Positions 45,770-55,483 of a DNA stretch of 64,000 nt are shown piece after piece (the stretch's first letter is position 1; each line of letters opens with the position of its first letter). Both the position numbers and the translations under genes were made by a program. This DNA comes from Candidatus Contendibacter sp. (GTDB lineage: Bacteria; Pseudomonadota; Gammaproteobacteria; Competibacterales; Competibacteraceae), in NCBI GenBank assembly GCA_029624675.1, contig JARSSP010000007.1, forward strand, positions 1 to 64,000, written 5' to 3'. The notes below the pieces were generated by a model. It searched no databases and was not told the DNA's origin. It saw only the letters and a list, made by a program, of their open reading frames with translations.

Positions 45770-46195
45770 ATGTCAGTCAATGTAAAGCTGGACGATTTGC
45801 TTACCGCCTTCGAGTGGGTCAGTGCATCAGGTTCACTTGAGAATTCGGCATTTATCTCTAAAGAGACGGGTTCAATATACCTGCGCTCTGACGATTACGA
45901 GCTTGAAGACGAATTGCCGGAGGACCTTGACGACCCATCAAGATACGTCTCGATTCCTCATAAGAATGATCTCGATCTTGGCAAGTGGTTGGCGATTCGA
46001 TATGTCGATGAGGCTCTGTCGGACTATGCGTCAACCGTTCGGGAAATTTTCAGGAAAAAGGGTGCATACGCAAAGTTCAAGAATCTGCTTGATCGGAAAG
46101 GGTATCTCGATAAGTGGTACTCGTATGAAAGCAAAGCGGTCGAAAAAGCATTGCGTGCATGGGCAGAGGAGAATGGCATTCAGGTCGTATCGTAA
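45770..46195 (+). CDS. UPF0158 family protein
   Basis: A 141-residue acidic protein of the UPF0158 group. AFISKETGSIYLRSDDYELE, ELPEDLDDPSRYVSIPHKND and the C-terminal WYSYESKAVEKALRAWAEEN match the family pattern. It is cytosolic and of unknown function. It is often found in accessory DNA. The ATG at 45770 is used; no strong Shine-Dalgarno is evident. Confidence 0.8.
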   Translation: MSVNVKLDDLLTAFEWVSASGSLENSAFISKETGSIYLRSDDYELEDELPEDLDDPSRYVSIPHKNDLDLGKWLAIRYVDEALSDYASTVREIFRKKGAYAKFKNLLDRKGYLDKWYSYESKAVEKALRAWAEENGIQVVS

Positions 46196-46289
46196 TACTC
46201 AATACTCGAGACCTATCCTATCTTCAATCAAATAGTTTCCACAGGAAACCTCTAAAGAACTGATTTAAATTAGAGACACTAAAATCAGC

Positions 46290-46322
46290 GCGTAGGGCGG
46301 GTAGAGCGAAGCGAAACCCGCC
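46290..46322. repeat. TAGGGCGGG palindromic repeat, copy 2
   Basis: GCGTAGGGCGGGTAGAGCGA followed by AGCGAAACCCGCC, nearly identical to the copy at 45147-45180. It lies in the 166-bp gap before the PIN gene. Confidence 0.8.
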
Positions 46323-46361
46323 ATTCCCAAGACTCAACCATACTTTATCCAACATATCGGC

Positions 46362-46835
46362 ATGAAATCGGTCTATATAGAATCATCAGTCATCAGCTAC
46401 ATTACGGCCCGCCCAAGCAGGGATATCGTAATATCTGCACGGCAGGCTATAAGTATAGAATGGTGGGATATTTATAAGAATTCATTTGAAATCTTTGTTT
46501 CTGAATTGGTGCTAGAGGAAATAAGATTCGGCGATTCGCAGGCAGCAAGTAATCGGCTGGCTATTGTTGATGGTATTCCCGTGCTAGTGGTAACAACTAA
46601 CGCCGTAGCTTTAGCCAAGTCACTGATTGCGGAGAATGCAATTCCCGCATCAAGTATGGAAGACGCGCTTCACATTAGTATTGCTGCTGTGCAGGGTATC
46701 GATTTCCTGCTTACATGGAATTTTAAACACATCAACAATGCAAACATGCGAAACAAAATAACCCAAGTCATTAACTTGTCTGGCTTTAATAGCCCAATAC
46801 TTTGCTCTCCAGAGGAATTAATCGATGAAAGATGA
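46362..46835 (+). CDS. PIN-domain toxin-like protein
   Basis: A 157-residue PIN-fold protein. SVYIESSVISYITARPSRDI at the N-terminus has Glu in place of the usual first Asp, VSELVLEEIRFGD gives the central Glu, MEDALHISIAAVQGIDFLLT the Asp pair and WNFKHINNANMRNKI the end motif. PIN toxins cut tRNA or mRNA. The small gene downstream overlaps it by 11 nt and is the probable antitoxin, giving a toxin-first module. Confidence 0.8.
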   Translation: MKSVYIESSVISYITARPSRDIVISARQAISIEWWDIYKNSFEIFVSELVLEEIRFGDSQAASNRLAIVDGIPVLVVTTNAVALAKSLIAENAIPASSMEDALHISIAAVQGIDFLLTWNFKHINNANMRNKITQVINLSGFNSPILCSPEELIDER

Positions 46836-47019
46836 TCCAATAGTGGAAGAAATCCGTAGGGTTAGAAGCGCCCACGCTGCAAAATACGGTAATGATCTTG
46901 ATCGTATTTTTGCTGCAATTAAGGAGGAAGAAAAAAAATGTGCGGCTAGATTAGTTAATCGTGAGCCAATAATGCAGCCGACACGCAATATCGGAGAACA
47001 TGGGGAAACTACAGCCTAA
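46825..47019 (+). CDS. Probable antitoxin partner of the PIN protein
   Basis: A 64-residue charged protein (MKDDPIVEEIRRVRSAHAAK YGNDLDRIF-like) of the type regularly found downstream of this class of PIN toxin. It has no DNA-binding motif that I can identify. Its TAA stop (47017-47019) lies in the GCCTAAC core of attC-like repeat 2. Confidence 0.68.
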   Translation: MKDDPIVEEIRRVRSAHAAKYGNDLDRIFAAIKEEEKKCAARLVNREPIMQPTRNIGEHGETTA

Positions 47020-47073
47020 CAAGGCACTGCACCGGACTCCGCTTCGCTCCGCCGGTGAGCTTTATCTTTAACG
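47014..47073. repeat. attC-like imperfect inverted repeat 2
   Basis: It opens with GCCTAAC, a perfect R''-type core containing the stop codon of the preceding ORF. CACCGG (47030-47035) pairs with CCGGTG (47052-47057), followed by GAGCTTTATC. The right core (CTTTAACG) is degenerate. The overall form is that of an integron attC. Confidence 0.45.
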
Positions 47074-47091
47074 ATCAATCTTTAAGAAACC

Positions 47092-47252
47092 ATGCGCCTC
47101 ATCTCCAATAGACCAATAAGAGAATTCTGGGAACGTCGTCCAGAACCCAAGCCCGCTTTGGAGGAATGGTTTCGTAAAGTTAGCCTACTTGCAGTGGCGT
47201 CTTTTCCCGAGTTACGGCGAACATTCGGCTCAGCATATTATGTCGATGGCTG
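47092..47252 (+). pseudogene. higB: HigB-like toxin, copy 2, 3'-truncated
   Basis: It keeps an ATG start and encodes MRLISNRPIREFWERRPEPK, then EEWFRKVSLLAVASFPELRR TFGSAYYVDG-like sequence nearly identical to copy 1 at 45215. Similarity then stops and unrelated sequence leads to a stop codon. The upstream ~25 bp (TTTAAGAAACC context) is also shared. It is a dead fragment left by duplication and recombination. Confidence 0.8.
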
Positions 47253-47332
47253 CTATAGCTCACCGCATTCGAGTAGATTAGGTTATCAGCCCCTTTTATC
47301 AATTCGAAGTACATTTCCCTGGTGAGGCGGTA

Positions 47333-47521
47333 ATGAAGCAAAAATATACTTACTGGAAAGATGAGGAAATGTGGATAGGCTACTTTGATGAATTTCCAGA
47401 TTACTGGACTCAAGGTGAAACGGAGGAGGAATTAAAAGAGAATCTGATTGATATTTATAAAGAGCTAACTGGCGGACAAATCCCGAATATCCGCCGAGTC
47501 GCGGAACTGGAAGTTTCTTGA
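47333..47521 (+). CDS. hicB: HicB-like antitoxin
   Basis: A 62-residue protein with the HicB partial RNase-H fold: YTYWKDEEMWIGYFDEFPDY followed by WTQGETEEELKENLIDIYKE. This pattern neutralises HicA mRNA interferases. No added DNA-binding domain is present. Its TGA overlaps the TTG start of the HicA gene. Confidence 0.85.
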   Translation: MKQKYTYWKDEEMWIGYFDEFPDYWTQGETEEELKENLIDIYKELTGGQIPNIRRVAELEVS

Positions 47522-47694
47522 AAAACAGTGATCTAATAAAGAAGTTTGAGAATATGGGTTGCATCTTCATTCGCCACGGTGGCAACCATGATTGGTATCA
47601 AAGCCCACGGACCAAAATATCACAACCTGTCCCTCGACATCGTGAGGTTAACGAACGTTTGGCGAAACATATTATCAAAATGCTGAGTGATTAA
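47518..47694 (+). CDS. hicA: HicA-like toxin, TTG start
   Basis: A 58-residue dsRBD-like mRNA interferase: KNSDLIKKFENMGCIFIRHG then GNHDWYQSPRTKISQPVPRH. The HGGNHDWY segment carries the catalytic His, and PRHREVNERLAKHIIKML is the usual end. It starts at a TTG (47518) overlapping the HicB stop. The pair is antitoxin-first, an arrangement known for some hicBA loci. Confidence 0.85.
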   Translation: MKNSDLIKKFENMGCIFIRHGGNHDWYQSPRTKISQPVPRHREVNERLAKHIIKMLSD

Positions 47695-47700
47695 TAGCAT

Positions 47701-47733
47701 ATAGGGGGTAGATCGAAGTGAAGCCCACCTAAC
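47701..47733. repeat. TAGGGGGTAGA palindromic repeat, copy 3 (diverged)
   Basis: ATAGGGGGTAGATCGAAGTG followed by AAGCCCACCTAAC is a diverged copy of the repeats at 45147 and 46290. Confidence 0.65.
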
Positions 47734-47781
47734 TGGATGCATACTGAAACCGACTCACTGATTTTTTAGGAATAATAGTAT

Positions 47782-48051
47782 ATGGATTTCGAATGGGATG
47801 ATATAAAGGCACACACCAATGAAAAGAAGCATGGTGTTTCATTCCTCGAAGCTGCTGAAGTATTTGGTGACGACTACTCTTCGTGCGTTCATGACCCGGA
47901 CCATTCGTATGATGAGGATCGATATCTACTCTTTGGTGTTTCCTCAAAAGGAAATTTCCTCGTTGTATCGTATACCGAAAGATCAGACACAATTCGTATT
48001 ATTTCAGCGCGGCGTATGACCAATCAGGAGCGTAGAGCATATGAACGATGA
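47782..48051 (+). CDS. brnT: BrnT family toxin
   Basis: An 89-residue RelE-fold ribonuclease toxin. MDFEWDDIKAHTNEKKHGVS FLEAAEVF-type start, YDEDRYLLFGVSSKGNFLVV and DTIRIISARRMTNQERRAYE are characteristic of BrnT. Binding by the downstream antitoxin would block its RNA cleavage. It overlaps the next gene by 11 nt. Confidence 0.88.
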   Translation: MDFEWDDIKAHTNEKKHGVSFLEAAEVFGDDYSSCVHDPDHSYDEDRYLLFGVSSKGNFLVVSYTERSDTIRIISARRMTNQERRAYER

Positions 48052-48247
48052 AGATACCTTAAGGCCGGAGTATCCGGCTGATCTGATTAAATCAGGAGAA
48101 CGAGGGAAATATGCCAAACGTTATCGGGAAGGCACTAACATAGTATTAATAGATCCTGATTTGCACAGACTTTTTCCAGATTCAGAAGCGGTCAATCGTG
48201 CTCTTCGTAAATATGCTGAAGAGCACCATAAGGTGCCGACCCAATAA
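48041..48247 (+). CDS. BrnT-associated antitoxin-like protein
   Basis: A 68-residue protein (RPEYPADLIKSGERGKYAKR, then DPDLHRLFPDSEAVNRALRK). It resembles the small partner proteins that follow BrnT, with a ribbon-helix-helix-like C-terminus (EAVNRALRKYAEEH). Classical BrnA is longer, so this may be a distinct antitoxin class. Its stop (48245-48247) lies in the CAATAAC core of inverted repeat 3. Confidence 0.75.
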   Translation: MNDEDTLRPEYPADLIKSGERGKYAKRYREGTNIVLIDPDLHRLFPDSEAVNRALRKYAEEHHKVPTQ

Positions 48248-48303
48248 CCGCATCCAGCTAAAGCTGTGCTCTGCCGCACCTTTGCACAGCCAGATGGTTG
48301 TTG
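48242..48303. repeat. attC-like inverted repeat 3
   Basis: CAATAACC (48242-48249) pairs with GGTTGTTG (48296-48303) with one wobble, and GCTGTGC (48263-48269) pairs perfectly with GCACAGC (48284-48290). The two-stem layout and the stop codon in the left core match attC form, but the outer cores are not canonical. Confidence 0.4.
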
Positions 48304-48357
48304 TCGTCAGATTGCTCGAATCTATGCTCATACAACGCTCTTAAGGTGACACAAGTG

Positions 48358-48783
48358 ATGGCCAGAAGAACATGGGTCTACGATCCCCAATCCGGTGGAC
48401 GACAAATCCCCGATTCGATCAAACCACGGATCAATCAGCGCATCCAGGACTATGCCGAGAAACATTACGCGGGAAAGTACGCGCGGATTGATGTTCGATT
48501 CCATGGAAAATTCTGCTATATCGATGCTTATACCGAACCAGAGGAGCCAGAAGAATCCCTTCTGAAAATAACGGGTGAGACCCGTGAAGAATTTCTCAAG
48601 CGGATGCGCAATTCGCCGATTCATCTTTGTCGCCTGCGGTACTTCAGCGACGAGAACCGATGGTCGATGGCTTTCTACACCTATAGCCATGAGAAATACG
48701 AGCCTTGTATTTTTCCCCACGGTAGTTGGGAAGGGACGCCGGAGGAAGCATTCGCGACTTCCGCCGTCTATTTGCACGGCTGA
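48358..48783 (+). CDS. Conserved hypothetical protein
   Basis: A 141-residue protein (MARRTWVYDPQSGGRQIPDS, YAGKYARIDVRFHGKFCYID, LCRLRYFSDENRWSMAFYTY SHEKYE-like). It resembles a small family of unknown function scattered through cyanobacteria and proteobacteria; I recall no characterised member. AAGGTG precedes the ATG at 48358. Its TGA overlaps the fdhE ATG by one base, so it seems to have become the first gene of the fdhE-selA transcript. Confidence 0.7.
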   Translation: MARRTWVYDPQSGGRQIPDSIKPRINQRIQDYAEKHYAGKYARIDVRFHGKFCYIDAYTEPEEPEESLLKITGETREEFLKRMRNSPIHLCRLRYFSDENRWSMAFYTYSHEKYEPCIFPHGSWEGTPEEAFATSAVYLHG

Positions 48784-49706
48784 TGCCCGCCATGACCACC
48801 ACCATCATCCGTCCCGGACAATTTGAGGTCGCCACCGGCGACATTCCCGAACTGCGCCTTCCAGACTTCCAGCCGTTCGCCCGGCGGGCGCGGCGGTTGC
48901 GCCAGCTTGCCGCCGGTCACAGCCTCGGCGATTACCTGGTATTCGCCGCCGCCCTGGCGGACGCCCAGCAGGAACAACTTGATCGACTCCCGGCCCTGCC
49001 GCTGCCCGACGCCGACCTGCTCGCCCGTTGCCGCGAGCACGGTATGCCGCCGCTGGCGCCGAGAGGATGGCCGCGCGATCCGGTCTGGCGAACCGTCGTC
49101 ATCCAACTGGCGGACGCATTGGACGGCATCGCCCCCGCGCCCGCCCGCGCCGCCTTCGCCCGCCTGCGCGAAGCCGGGGACGAGTGGCTGGAATCTCAAG
49201 CGGATCGGTTGCTGATGGGTGATCGGCAGGGGCTGGATGTGGCCTGCGCGCCAGTGATCGGCGCGGCGCTACAGGTCTACTGGACCCGGCTTGCCGCCGC
49301 GCTGGATACCGTCTGGATAGCGCGACCGCAATCGCATGGCCTCTGTCCGGTATGCGGCAGTCCTCCGGTGGCCGGGGTGGTGCGCGTCGGCGATGCGGGC
49401 CATGGTCTGCGCTATCTCCATTGCGCCCTGTGCGGCACGGAATGGCACGTCGTCAGAGCCCAGTGCAGCCACTGCGGCAACGATAAGGACATCGTCTATT
49501 ACGTGGTGGAAGACCGCAAGGACCCTGTCCAGGCCGAAGCCTGTCCCGAATGCGGAAGCTACCTGAAGCTTTGCCGCATGGACCGGGACCCGGATGTGGA
49601 GCCGTCGGCCGACGATTTGGCGAGCCTCGCCCTCGACTTGCTGACGAGCGAGGAGAAATTCGTCAGGAGCGGCGTCAATTACCTGATGCTTCAGGGAGAT
49701 GGATAG
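48783..49706 (+). CDS. fdhE: Formate dehydrogenase accessory protein FdhE
   Basis: A 307-residue cytosolic maturation factor needed for active formate dehydrogenase. The C-terminal half has four paired cysteine motifs (GLCPVCGSPP, HCALCGTEWH, QCSHCGNDKD, ACPECGSYLK), forming rubredoxin-like iron sites. The N-terminal half is helical (QPFARRARRLRQLAAGHSLG). The start is the ATG at 48783 or at 48792. It leads the fdhE-selA-selB-selD block and was probably next to fdnI before the AT-rich island arrived. Confidence 0.94.
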   Translation: MPAMTTTIIRPGQFEVATGDIPELRLPDFQPFARRARRLRQLAAGHSLGDYLVFAAALADAQQEQLDRLPALPLPDADLLARCREHGMPPLAPRGWPRDPVWRTVVIQLADALDGIAPAPARAAFARLREAGDEWLESQADRLLMGDRQGLDVACAPVIGAALQVYWTRLAAALDTVWIARPQSHGLCPVCGSPPVAGVVRVGDAGHGLRYLHCALCGTEWHVVRAQCSHCGNDKDIVYYVVEDRKDPVQAEACPECGSYLKLCRMDRDPDVEPSADDLASLALDLLTSEEKFVRSGVNYLMLQGDG

Positions 49707-49739
49707 CCGACCGTATCAGTATCCTGTCCCCGATTCCAA

Positions 49740-51149
49740 ATGCCCGATACCCCGATTCCCCACCATCCCCCTTCCGTTGACCGGATACTGAACTGGCCCT
49801 CGGTGGCGCCACTGCTGGCCGAGTACGGCCGGGTGGCGGTGCTGGCGGCGGTGCGTGGCCTGCTGGAGGAACTGCGCCAGCCAGTCCAGGCCGGCGAGGT
49901 CAGTGGTTCGGCTTTCACCGAGCCAGCCCTTTCCGCCCGTCTCGGCGAGCGGCTGGCCTGCGATCACGCCGCGCGCCTGCGGCGGGTGTTCAACCTGACC
50001 GGCACGGTGCTGCACACCAATCTCGGTCGCGCCCCCCTGCCCGAGGCGGCGGTGGAGGCACTGGTGATGGCCGCCCGCTATCCCTGCGCGCTGGAATACG
50101 ATCTGGACTCCGGCGGGCGCGGCGACCGCGACGATCTCGTGGACGGGTGGCTGCGGGAATTGACCGGGGCCGAGGCCGCCACCGTGGTCAACAACAATGC
50201 GGCGGCGGTGTTCCTGCTGCTCAACACCCTGGCGCTGCGGAAGGAAGTGCTGGTCTCCCGGGGCGAGTTGATCGAGATCGGCGGCGCGTTCCGGATTCCC
50301 GACATCATGGCCCGGGCCGGCGCCCGGCTGCGGGAGGTGGGGACCACCAACCGCACTCACTTGCGGGATTTCGAGAACGCCATCGGTCCGCGCACCGCCC
50401 TGGTGATGAAGGTCCACGCCAGCAACTACGCCATCACTGGCTTCACCGCCAGCGTGCCCGAGGTCGAGCTGGTGCGACTGGCGCACGAGCGCGGCTTGTC
50501 GTTCGTGGTGGATTTGGGCAGCGGCGCTCTGGTAGATCAGGAACGCTATGGCCTGCCCCACGAACCGACGCCCCGGGAAGCTCTCGCCCACGGCGCCGAT
50601 CTGGTCACGTTCAGCGGCGACAAGCTGCTGGGCGGTCCCCAGGCGGGCTTGCTGGTTGGACGGCGCGATCTGATTCAACGACTCAAGAAGAACCCGCTGA
50701 AACGGGCGTTGCGGGTCGGCAAGCTCACCTTGGCCGCGCTGGAGGCGGTCCTCCGGCTCCACCGCGATCCCGACCGGCTGCCGGAACGGCTGGCGACGCT
50801 GCGCCTGCTGACCCGTTCCCCGGCCGACATTGAGGCTCAGGCCGCGCGGTTGTTGCCGGTGCTGCGGGCCGCGCTTGCCGGCTGGCCGGTGGATGTCGGC
50901 ATCGAGCCGGCCTTGAGCCAGATCGGCAGCGGCTCCCTGCCGGTGGACCGGTTGCCCAGCCATGCCCTGGTCATCACTCCCCGGCGTAAGAAGGGCGGTG
51001 TGTTGCGCGAACTGGAAACCGCCCTGCGCCGGCTGCCCATTCCGGTGATCGGCCGGATCGGCGATGGGGCGCTGCGGCTCGACTTACGCTGTCTGGATGA
51101 CGAGGCGGCGTTCGTGGCCCTGTTTGAGAATCAACGCTCCACGCCGTGA
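49740..51149 (+). CDS. selA: L-seryl-tRNA(Sec) selenium transferase
   Basis: A 469-residue PLP enzyme that converts Ser-tRNA(Sec) to Sec-tRNA(Sec) using selenophosphate. [20 protein letters not shown] and [20 protein letters not shown] are typical, and [20 protein letters not shown] has the Schiff-base Lys at residue 295, the same number as in E. coli. The N-terminal tRNA-binding part is present. It lies 33 nt after fdhE. Together with selB, selC and selD it completes the pathway in one place. Confidence 0.96.
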   Translation: MPDTPIPHHPPSVDRILNWPSVAPLLAEYGRVAVLAAVRGLLEELRQPVQAGEVSGSAFTEPALSARLGERLACDHAARLRRVFNLTGTVLHTNLGRAPLPEAAVEALVMAARYPCALEYDLDSGGRGDRDDLVDGWLRELTGAEAATVVNNNAAAVFLLLNTLALRKEVLVSRGELIEIGGAFRIPDIMARAGARLREVGTTNRTHLRDFENAIGPRTALVMKVHASNYAITGFTASVPEVELVRLAHERGLSFVVDLGSGALVDQERYGLPHEPTPREALAHGADLVTFSGDKLLGGPQAGLLVGRRDLIQRLKKNPLKRALRVGKLTLAALEAVLRLHRDPDRLPERLATLRLLTRSPADIEAQAARLLPVLRAALAGWPVDVGIEPALSQIGSGSLPVDRLPSHALVITPRRKKGGVLRELETALRRLPIPVIGRIGDGALRLDLRCLDDEAAFVALFENQRSTP

Positions 51150-51235
51150 CATGGCGACCGCGATAGAACGCTTCGCAGTGGTGGATTTTCGCCTCTCAGG
51201 GCCAGTCGCTCCGAATGGAGTGTAGTAAAATTTTT

Positions 51236-51248
51236 CTTACTGGGTAAG
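51236..51248. promoter_or_regulatory. CTTAC-TGG-GTAAG operator-like palindrome before vapB
   Basis: A 5-bp inverted repeat with a 3-nt spacer sits 14 nt before the vapB ATG, beside an AT-rich stretch (TAGTAAAATTTTT) that could hold the -10. AbrB-type VapB dimers bind such palindromes, so autoregulation is likely. This is prediction only. Confidence 0.4.
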
Positions 51249-51261
51249 AGGAGAGGCTGCC

Positions 51262-51522
51262 ATGAAAACCGTCACTGTTTCCGATAAAGGGCAAGTGGTT
51301 ATTCCGGCTGAAATTCGCCGCCAACTCGGGATCACTCCCGGCTGTCAGCTCGATTTTATCCTGGATGGCAACGCCATCCGCATCGAACTCAAGCGGCGCA
51401 TTCGTCCGAGCCGCCCCGAGGAGGGTTACGGTATGCTGGTTTGCCAGCGGCCCGGGCAAAGGTGTCTATCTGACTTCGATGTTGCCCAGGCCATGCGGGA
51501 TGCGTTGAATGATCGGTCTTGA
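51262..51522 (+). CDS. vapB: VapB-like antitoxin, AbrB/MazE fold
   Basis: An 86-residue antitoxin. The N-terminal swapped-hairpin domain KTVTVSDKGQVVIPAEIRRQ LGI binds DNA; the C-terminus (RPSRPEEGYGMLVCQRPGQR) should wrap the toxin. AGGAGAGG precedes the ATG. It overlaps vapC by 14 nt. The pair interrupts the otherwise continuous selA-selB order. Confidence 0.9.
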   Translation: MKTVTVSDKGQVVIPAEIRRQLGITPGCQLDFILDGNAIRIELKRRIRPSRPEEGYGMLVCQRPGQRCLSDFDVAQAMRDALNDRS

Positions 51523-51928
51523 CACCAACATTCTGGCCCGCTTTTACGTGGATGACCCGAACGACCCGGAGGCCGCGAAACTACGACCGCTTGCCCGGCG
51601 CATTTTCGTTGAGTCGCCCCAGCTCTTTGTTCCCCTGACGGTGGTGCTGGAACTGGAATGGGTTCTGCGGGCGTTCTATGGCTTTGCCGCTCCCGAGTTT
51701 GTCCGCGTCATCGAACATTTGCTGGGTCTTCCCAACGTCAGCGTCGAAGACTGGCCGCGAGTGGCGGATGCGCTGGTCTGGCATGGTCAGGGCATGGACT
51801 TTGCCGACGCCTTGCACCTGCGGTCCAGCAGTCATTGCGATGAACTGCTCAGCTTCGATGGTCGCCGTTTCGCCAGACGGGCGGCCAGGCTGAACGTCAG
51901 CCCCGCCGTCAAAGTGCCTGTTGAATAA
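51509..51928 (+). CDS. vapC: VapC-like PIN-domain toxin
   Basis: A 139-residue PIN ribonuclease: IGLDTNILARFYVDDPNDPE (first Asp), VVLELEWVLRAFYGF (Glu) and GMDFADALHLRSSSHCDELL SFD with the last acidic cluster, all intact. VapC toxins cleave tRNA or rRNA and stop translation unless VapB is present. It ends 11 nt before selB, so selB may be read from the same transcript. Confidence 0.92.
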   Translation: MIGLDTNILARFYVDDPNDPEAAKLRPLARRIFVESPQLFVPLTVVLELEWVLRAFYGFAAPEFVRVIEHLLGLPNVSVEDWPRVADALVWHGQGMDFADALHLRSSSHCDELLSFDGRRFARRAARLNVSPAVKVPVE

Positions 51929-51939
51929 AAGGTTTCACC

Positions 51940-53871
<1,932 letters not shown>

Positions 53872-53874
53872 CTT

Positions 53875-53971
53875 GGAAGGGCGGCGTCATCCGGTGAGGC
53901 GGCCGGACTTCAAATCCGGTGGGGGCCGTCAGGCGGTCCTTGGTGGGTTCGACTCCCACGCCCTTCCGCCA
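53875..53971 (+). tRNA. selC: tRNA-Sec (UCA anticodon)
   Basis: GGAAGGGCGGCGTCATCCGG begins an 8-bp acceptor stem matched by GCCCTTCC, discriminator G and encoded CCA (53969-53971). The long D stem, the ACTTCAAAT anticodon loop with TCA, and the long variable arm (GGGGGCCGTCAGGCGGTCC) are all as in selC. It is 97 nt long, directly after selB. Confidence 0.96.
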
Positions 53972-53976
53972 ATCAA

Positions 53977-54014
53977 CACCCTCACCCTCAATCCCTTTTC
54001 CAGAGGGAGAGGGA
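53977..54014. repeat. CTCACCCTC...GAGGGAGAGGG intergenic repeat
   Basis: CACCCTCACCCTCAATCCCT followed by TTTCCAGAGGGAGAGGGA belongs to the same palindrome family as 44407-44429 and 60371-60410. It lies between selC and selD and may also end the selBC transcript. Confidence 0.6.
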
Positions 54015-54125
54015 AGTTTGCAATCTGCTATTGACCGGGTTCCTCCTTGGAAGGCGAGCGGTCAAATCAGTCGCCAGTCTGGCGCATGGCTTCGATCGAA
54101 TCGACCTCAACCAGGAAGCACAGGC

Positions 54126-55199
54126 ATGACTACCCCGGAACCACTCGCCGCGACCGATCCCGCGTCCATCCGCCTCACCACGCTGACCCATGGCGGCGGT
54201 TGTGGCTGCAAAATCGCGCCCAAGGTGCTGCGCGAGGCGCTCGCCGGCGTCTCGGGCGGTTTCCCCCATCCCGACCTGCTGGTGGGCAGCGCCACCGCCG
54301 ACGATGCCGCCGTGTTCCGTCTCAACGACCGGCAGGCGCTGGTGGCCACCACCGACTTTTTCATGCCCATCGTGGACGATCCCCGCGACTTTGGCCGCAT
54401 CGCCGCCACCAACGCGATCTCCGATGTGTACGCCATGGGCGCGACGCCGGTACTGGCGCTGGCGATCCTGGGGATGCCCGTCAACACGCTGCCGCTGGAG
54501 GTGATTCGCCGAATTATGGAAGGGGGGGCCGAGGTCTGCCGGGAGGCCGGCGTCGCGCTGGCCGGCGGTCACTCCATCGATTCGCCCGAGCCGATTTACG
54601 GTCTGGCGGTGATCGGCCTGGCCGAGCCCGACCGCATCAGGCGCAACGATACCGCCCGCGCCGGCGACGCGCTGGTGCTGGGCAAGCCGTTGGGCGTGGG
54701 CGTGCTCAGCGCCGCATTGAAAAAGGGCCTGCTGGACGCGGCGGGCTACGCGGAGATGCTGCGGGTCACCACCCAACTGAACACGGTGGGTCACCGCCTC
54801 GGCGCGTTCGACGCAGTACACGCCATGACTGACGTGACCGGATTCGGCCTGCTGGGGCATCTGCTGGAAATCTGTCGCGGCTCGGGACTGGTGGCGCGAA
54901 TTCACTTCGACCGCCTGCCGGTTTTGCCTACCGCCCTGATCCTGACGCCCCAGGGCATCGGTCCCGGCGCCATCGAGCGCAACTGGGCGAGCTACGGGCA
55001 CGAAGTCAGGCTGGGTTCGGAATTGCCTGCTTGGGCGCAGCGCCTGCTCTGCGATCCTCAAACCAGCGGCGGTTTGCTGGTGGCCTGCGCGCCGGAGGGG
55101 GTAACGACGGTGCTGGATTGTTTCCGCGCCAGCGGCTTCCCGGAAGCCACAGTCATCGGCGTCTTGGAATCCGGCGATCCCCGAGTGATGGTGGAGTGA
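54126..55199 (+). CDS. selD: Selenophosphate synthetase, Cys type
   Basis: A 357-residue ATP-dependent enzyme making selenophosphate, the selenium donor for SelA. The N-terminal THGGGCGCKIAPKVL contains the catalytic Cys26 and Lys29 in the place of E. coli Cys17/Lys20, so this is the Cys, not the selenocysteine, form. ADDAAVFRLNDRQALVATTD FF-like metal-binding and GGHSIDSPEPIYGLAVIGLA follow. The ATG at 54126 has AGGAAG upstream; the longer frame runs back through selC and is spurious. Confidence 0.96.
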   Translation: MTTPEPLAATDPASIRLTTLTHGGGCGCKIAPKVLREALAGVSGGFPHPDLLVGSATADDAAVFRLNDRQALVATTDFFMPIVDDPRDFGRIAATNAISDVYAMGATPVLALAILGMPVNTLPLEVIRRIMEGGAEVCREAGVALAGGHSIDSPEPIYGLAVIGLAEPDRIRRNDTARAGDALVLGKPLGVGVLSAALKKGLLDAAGYAEMLRVTTQLNTVGHRLGAFDAVHAMTDVTGFGLLGHLLEICRGSGLVARIHFDRLPVLPTALILTPQGIGPGAIERNWASYGHEVRLGSELPAWAQRLLCDPQTSGGLLVACAPEGVTTVLDCFRASGFPEATVIGVLESGDPRVMVE

Positions 55200-55260
55200 C
55201 CGGCTTGAACGCACCCGGAATTCGTATCGAAGCTCCCCTTAAAGCTCTCTTCGCAAAACT

Positions 55261-55300
55261 CTCTTCCCCTTCGCTGAAAGGGGTCGAGGGTTAGGGTTTT
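55261..55300 (+). terminator. Possible terminator after selD
   Basis: CCCCTT and AAGGGG form a short stem, followed after GTCGAGGGTTAGG by a GTTTTT tract. The end of the sel block and the convergent small gene at 55307 make a terminator here likely; the fold is weak and overlaps a repeat-like sequence. Confidence 0.4.
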
Positions 55301-55306
55301 TCAAGC

Positions 55307-55483
55307 TTAGACCGCCGGCGCCAGCTTCAGCGATTGGGGCGCCAGTGGCATGTTGGCGATGGCGCTGCGCATCGGCACGATCACCCCATGTTCCGGGCAT
55401 TGGGCGCGGCGTTGGTCGGGCTGTACCGTCACCGGACGCTTGCAGTGCGGGCAAACCGTATGAACGGGCGTTGAGGTGGTCAT
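55307..55483 (-). CDS. Small zinc-ribbon-like protein
   Basis: A 58-residue protein: MTTSTPVHTVCPHCKRPVTV, then RAQCPEHGVIVPMRSAIANM. CPHC with CPEH gives a likely CxxC...CxxH zinc site. AGGGAG lies about 9 nt before the ATG. It converges on selD. No family name is recognised; a DNA- or RNA-binding or redox accessory role is possible. Confidence 0.55.
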   Translation of the reverse strand: MTTSTPVHTVCPHCKRPVTVQPDQRRAQCPEHGVIVPMRSAIANMPLAPQSLKLAPAV

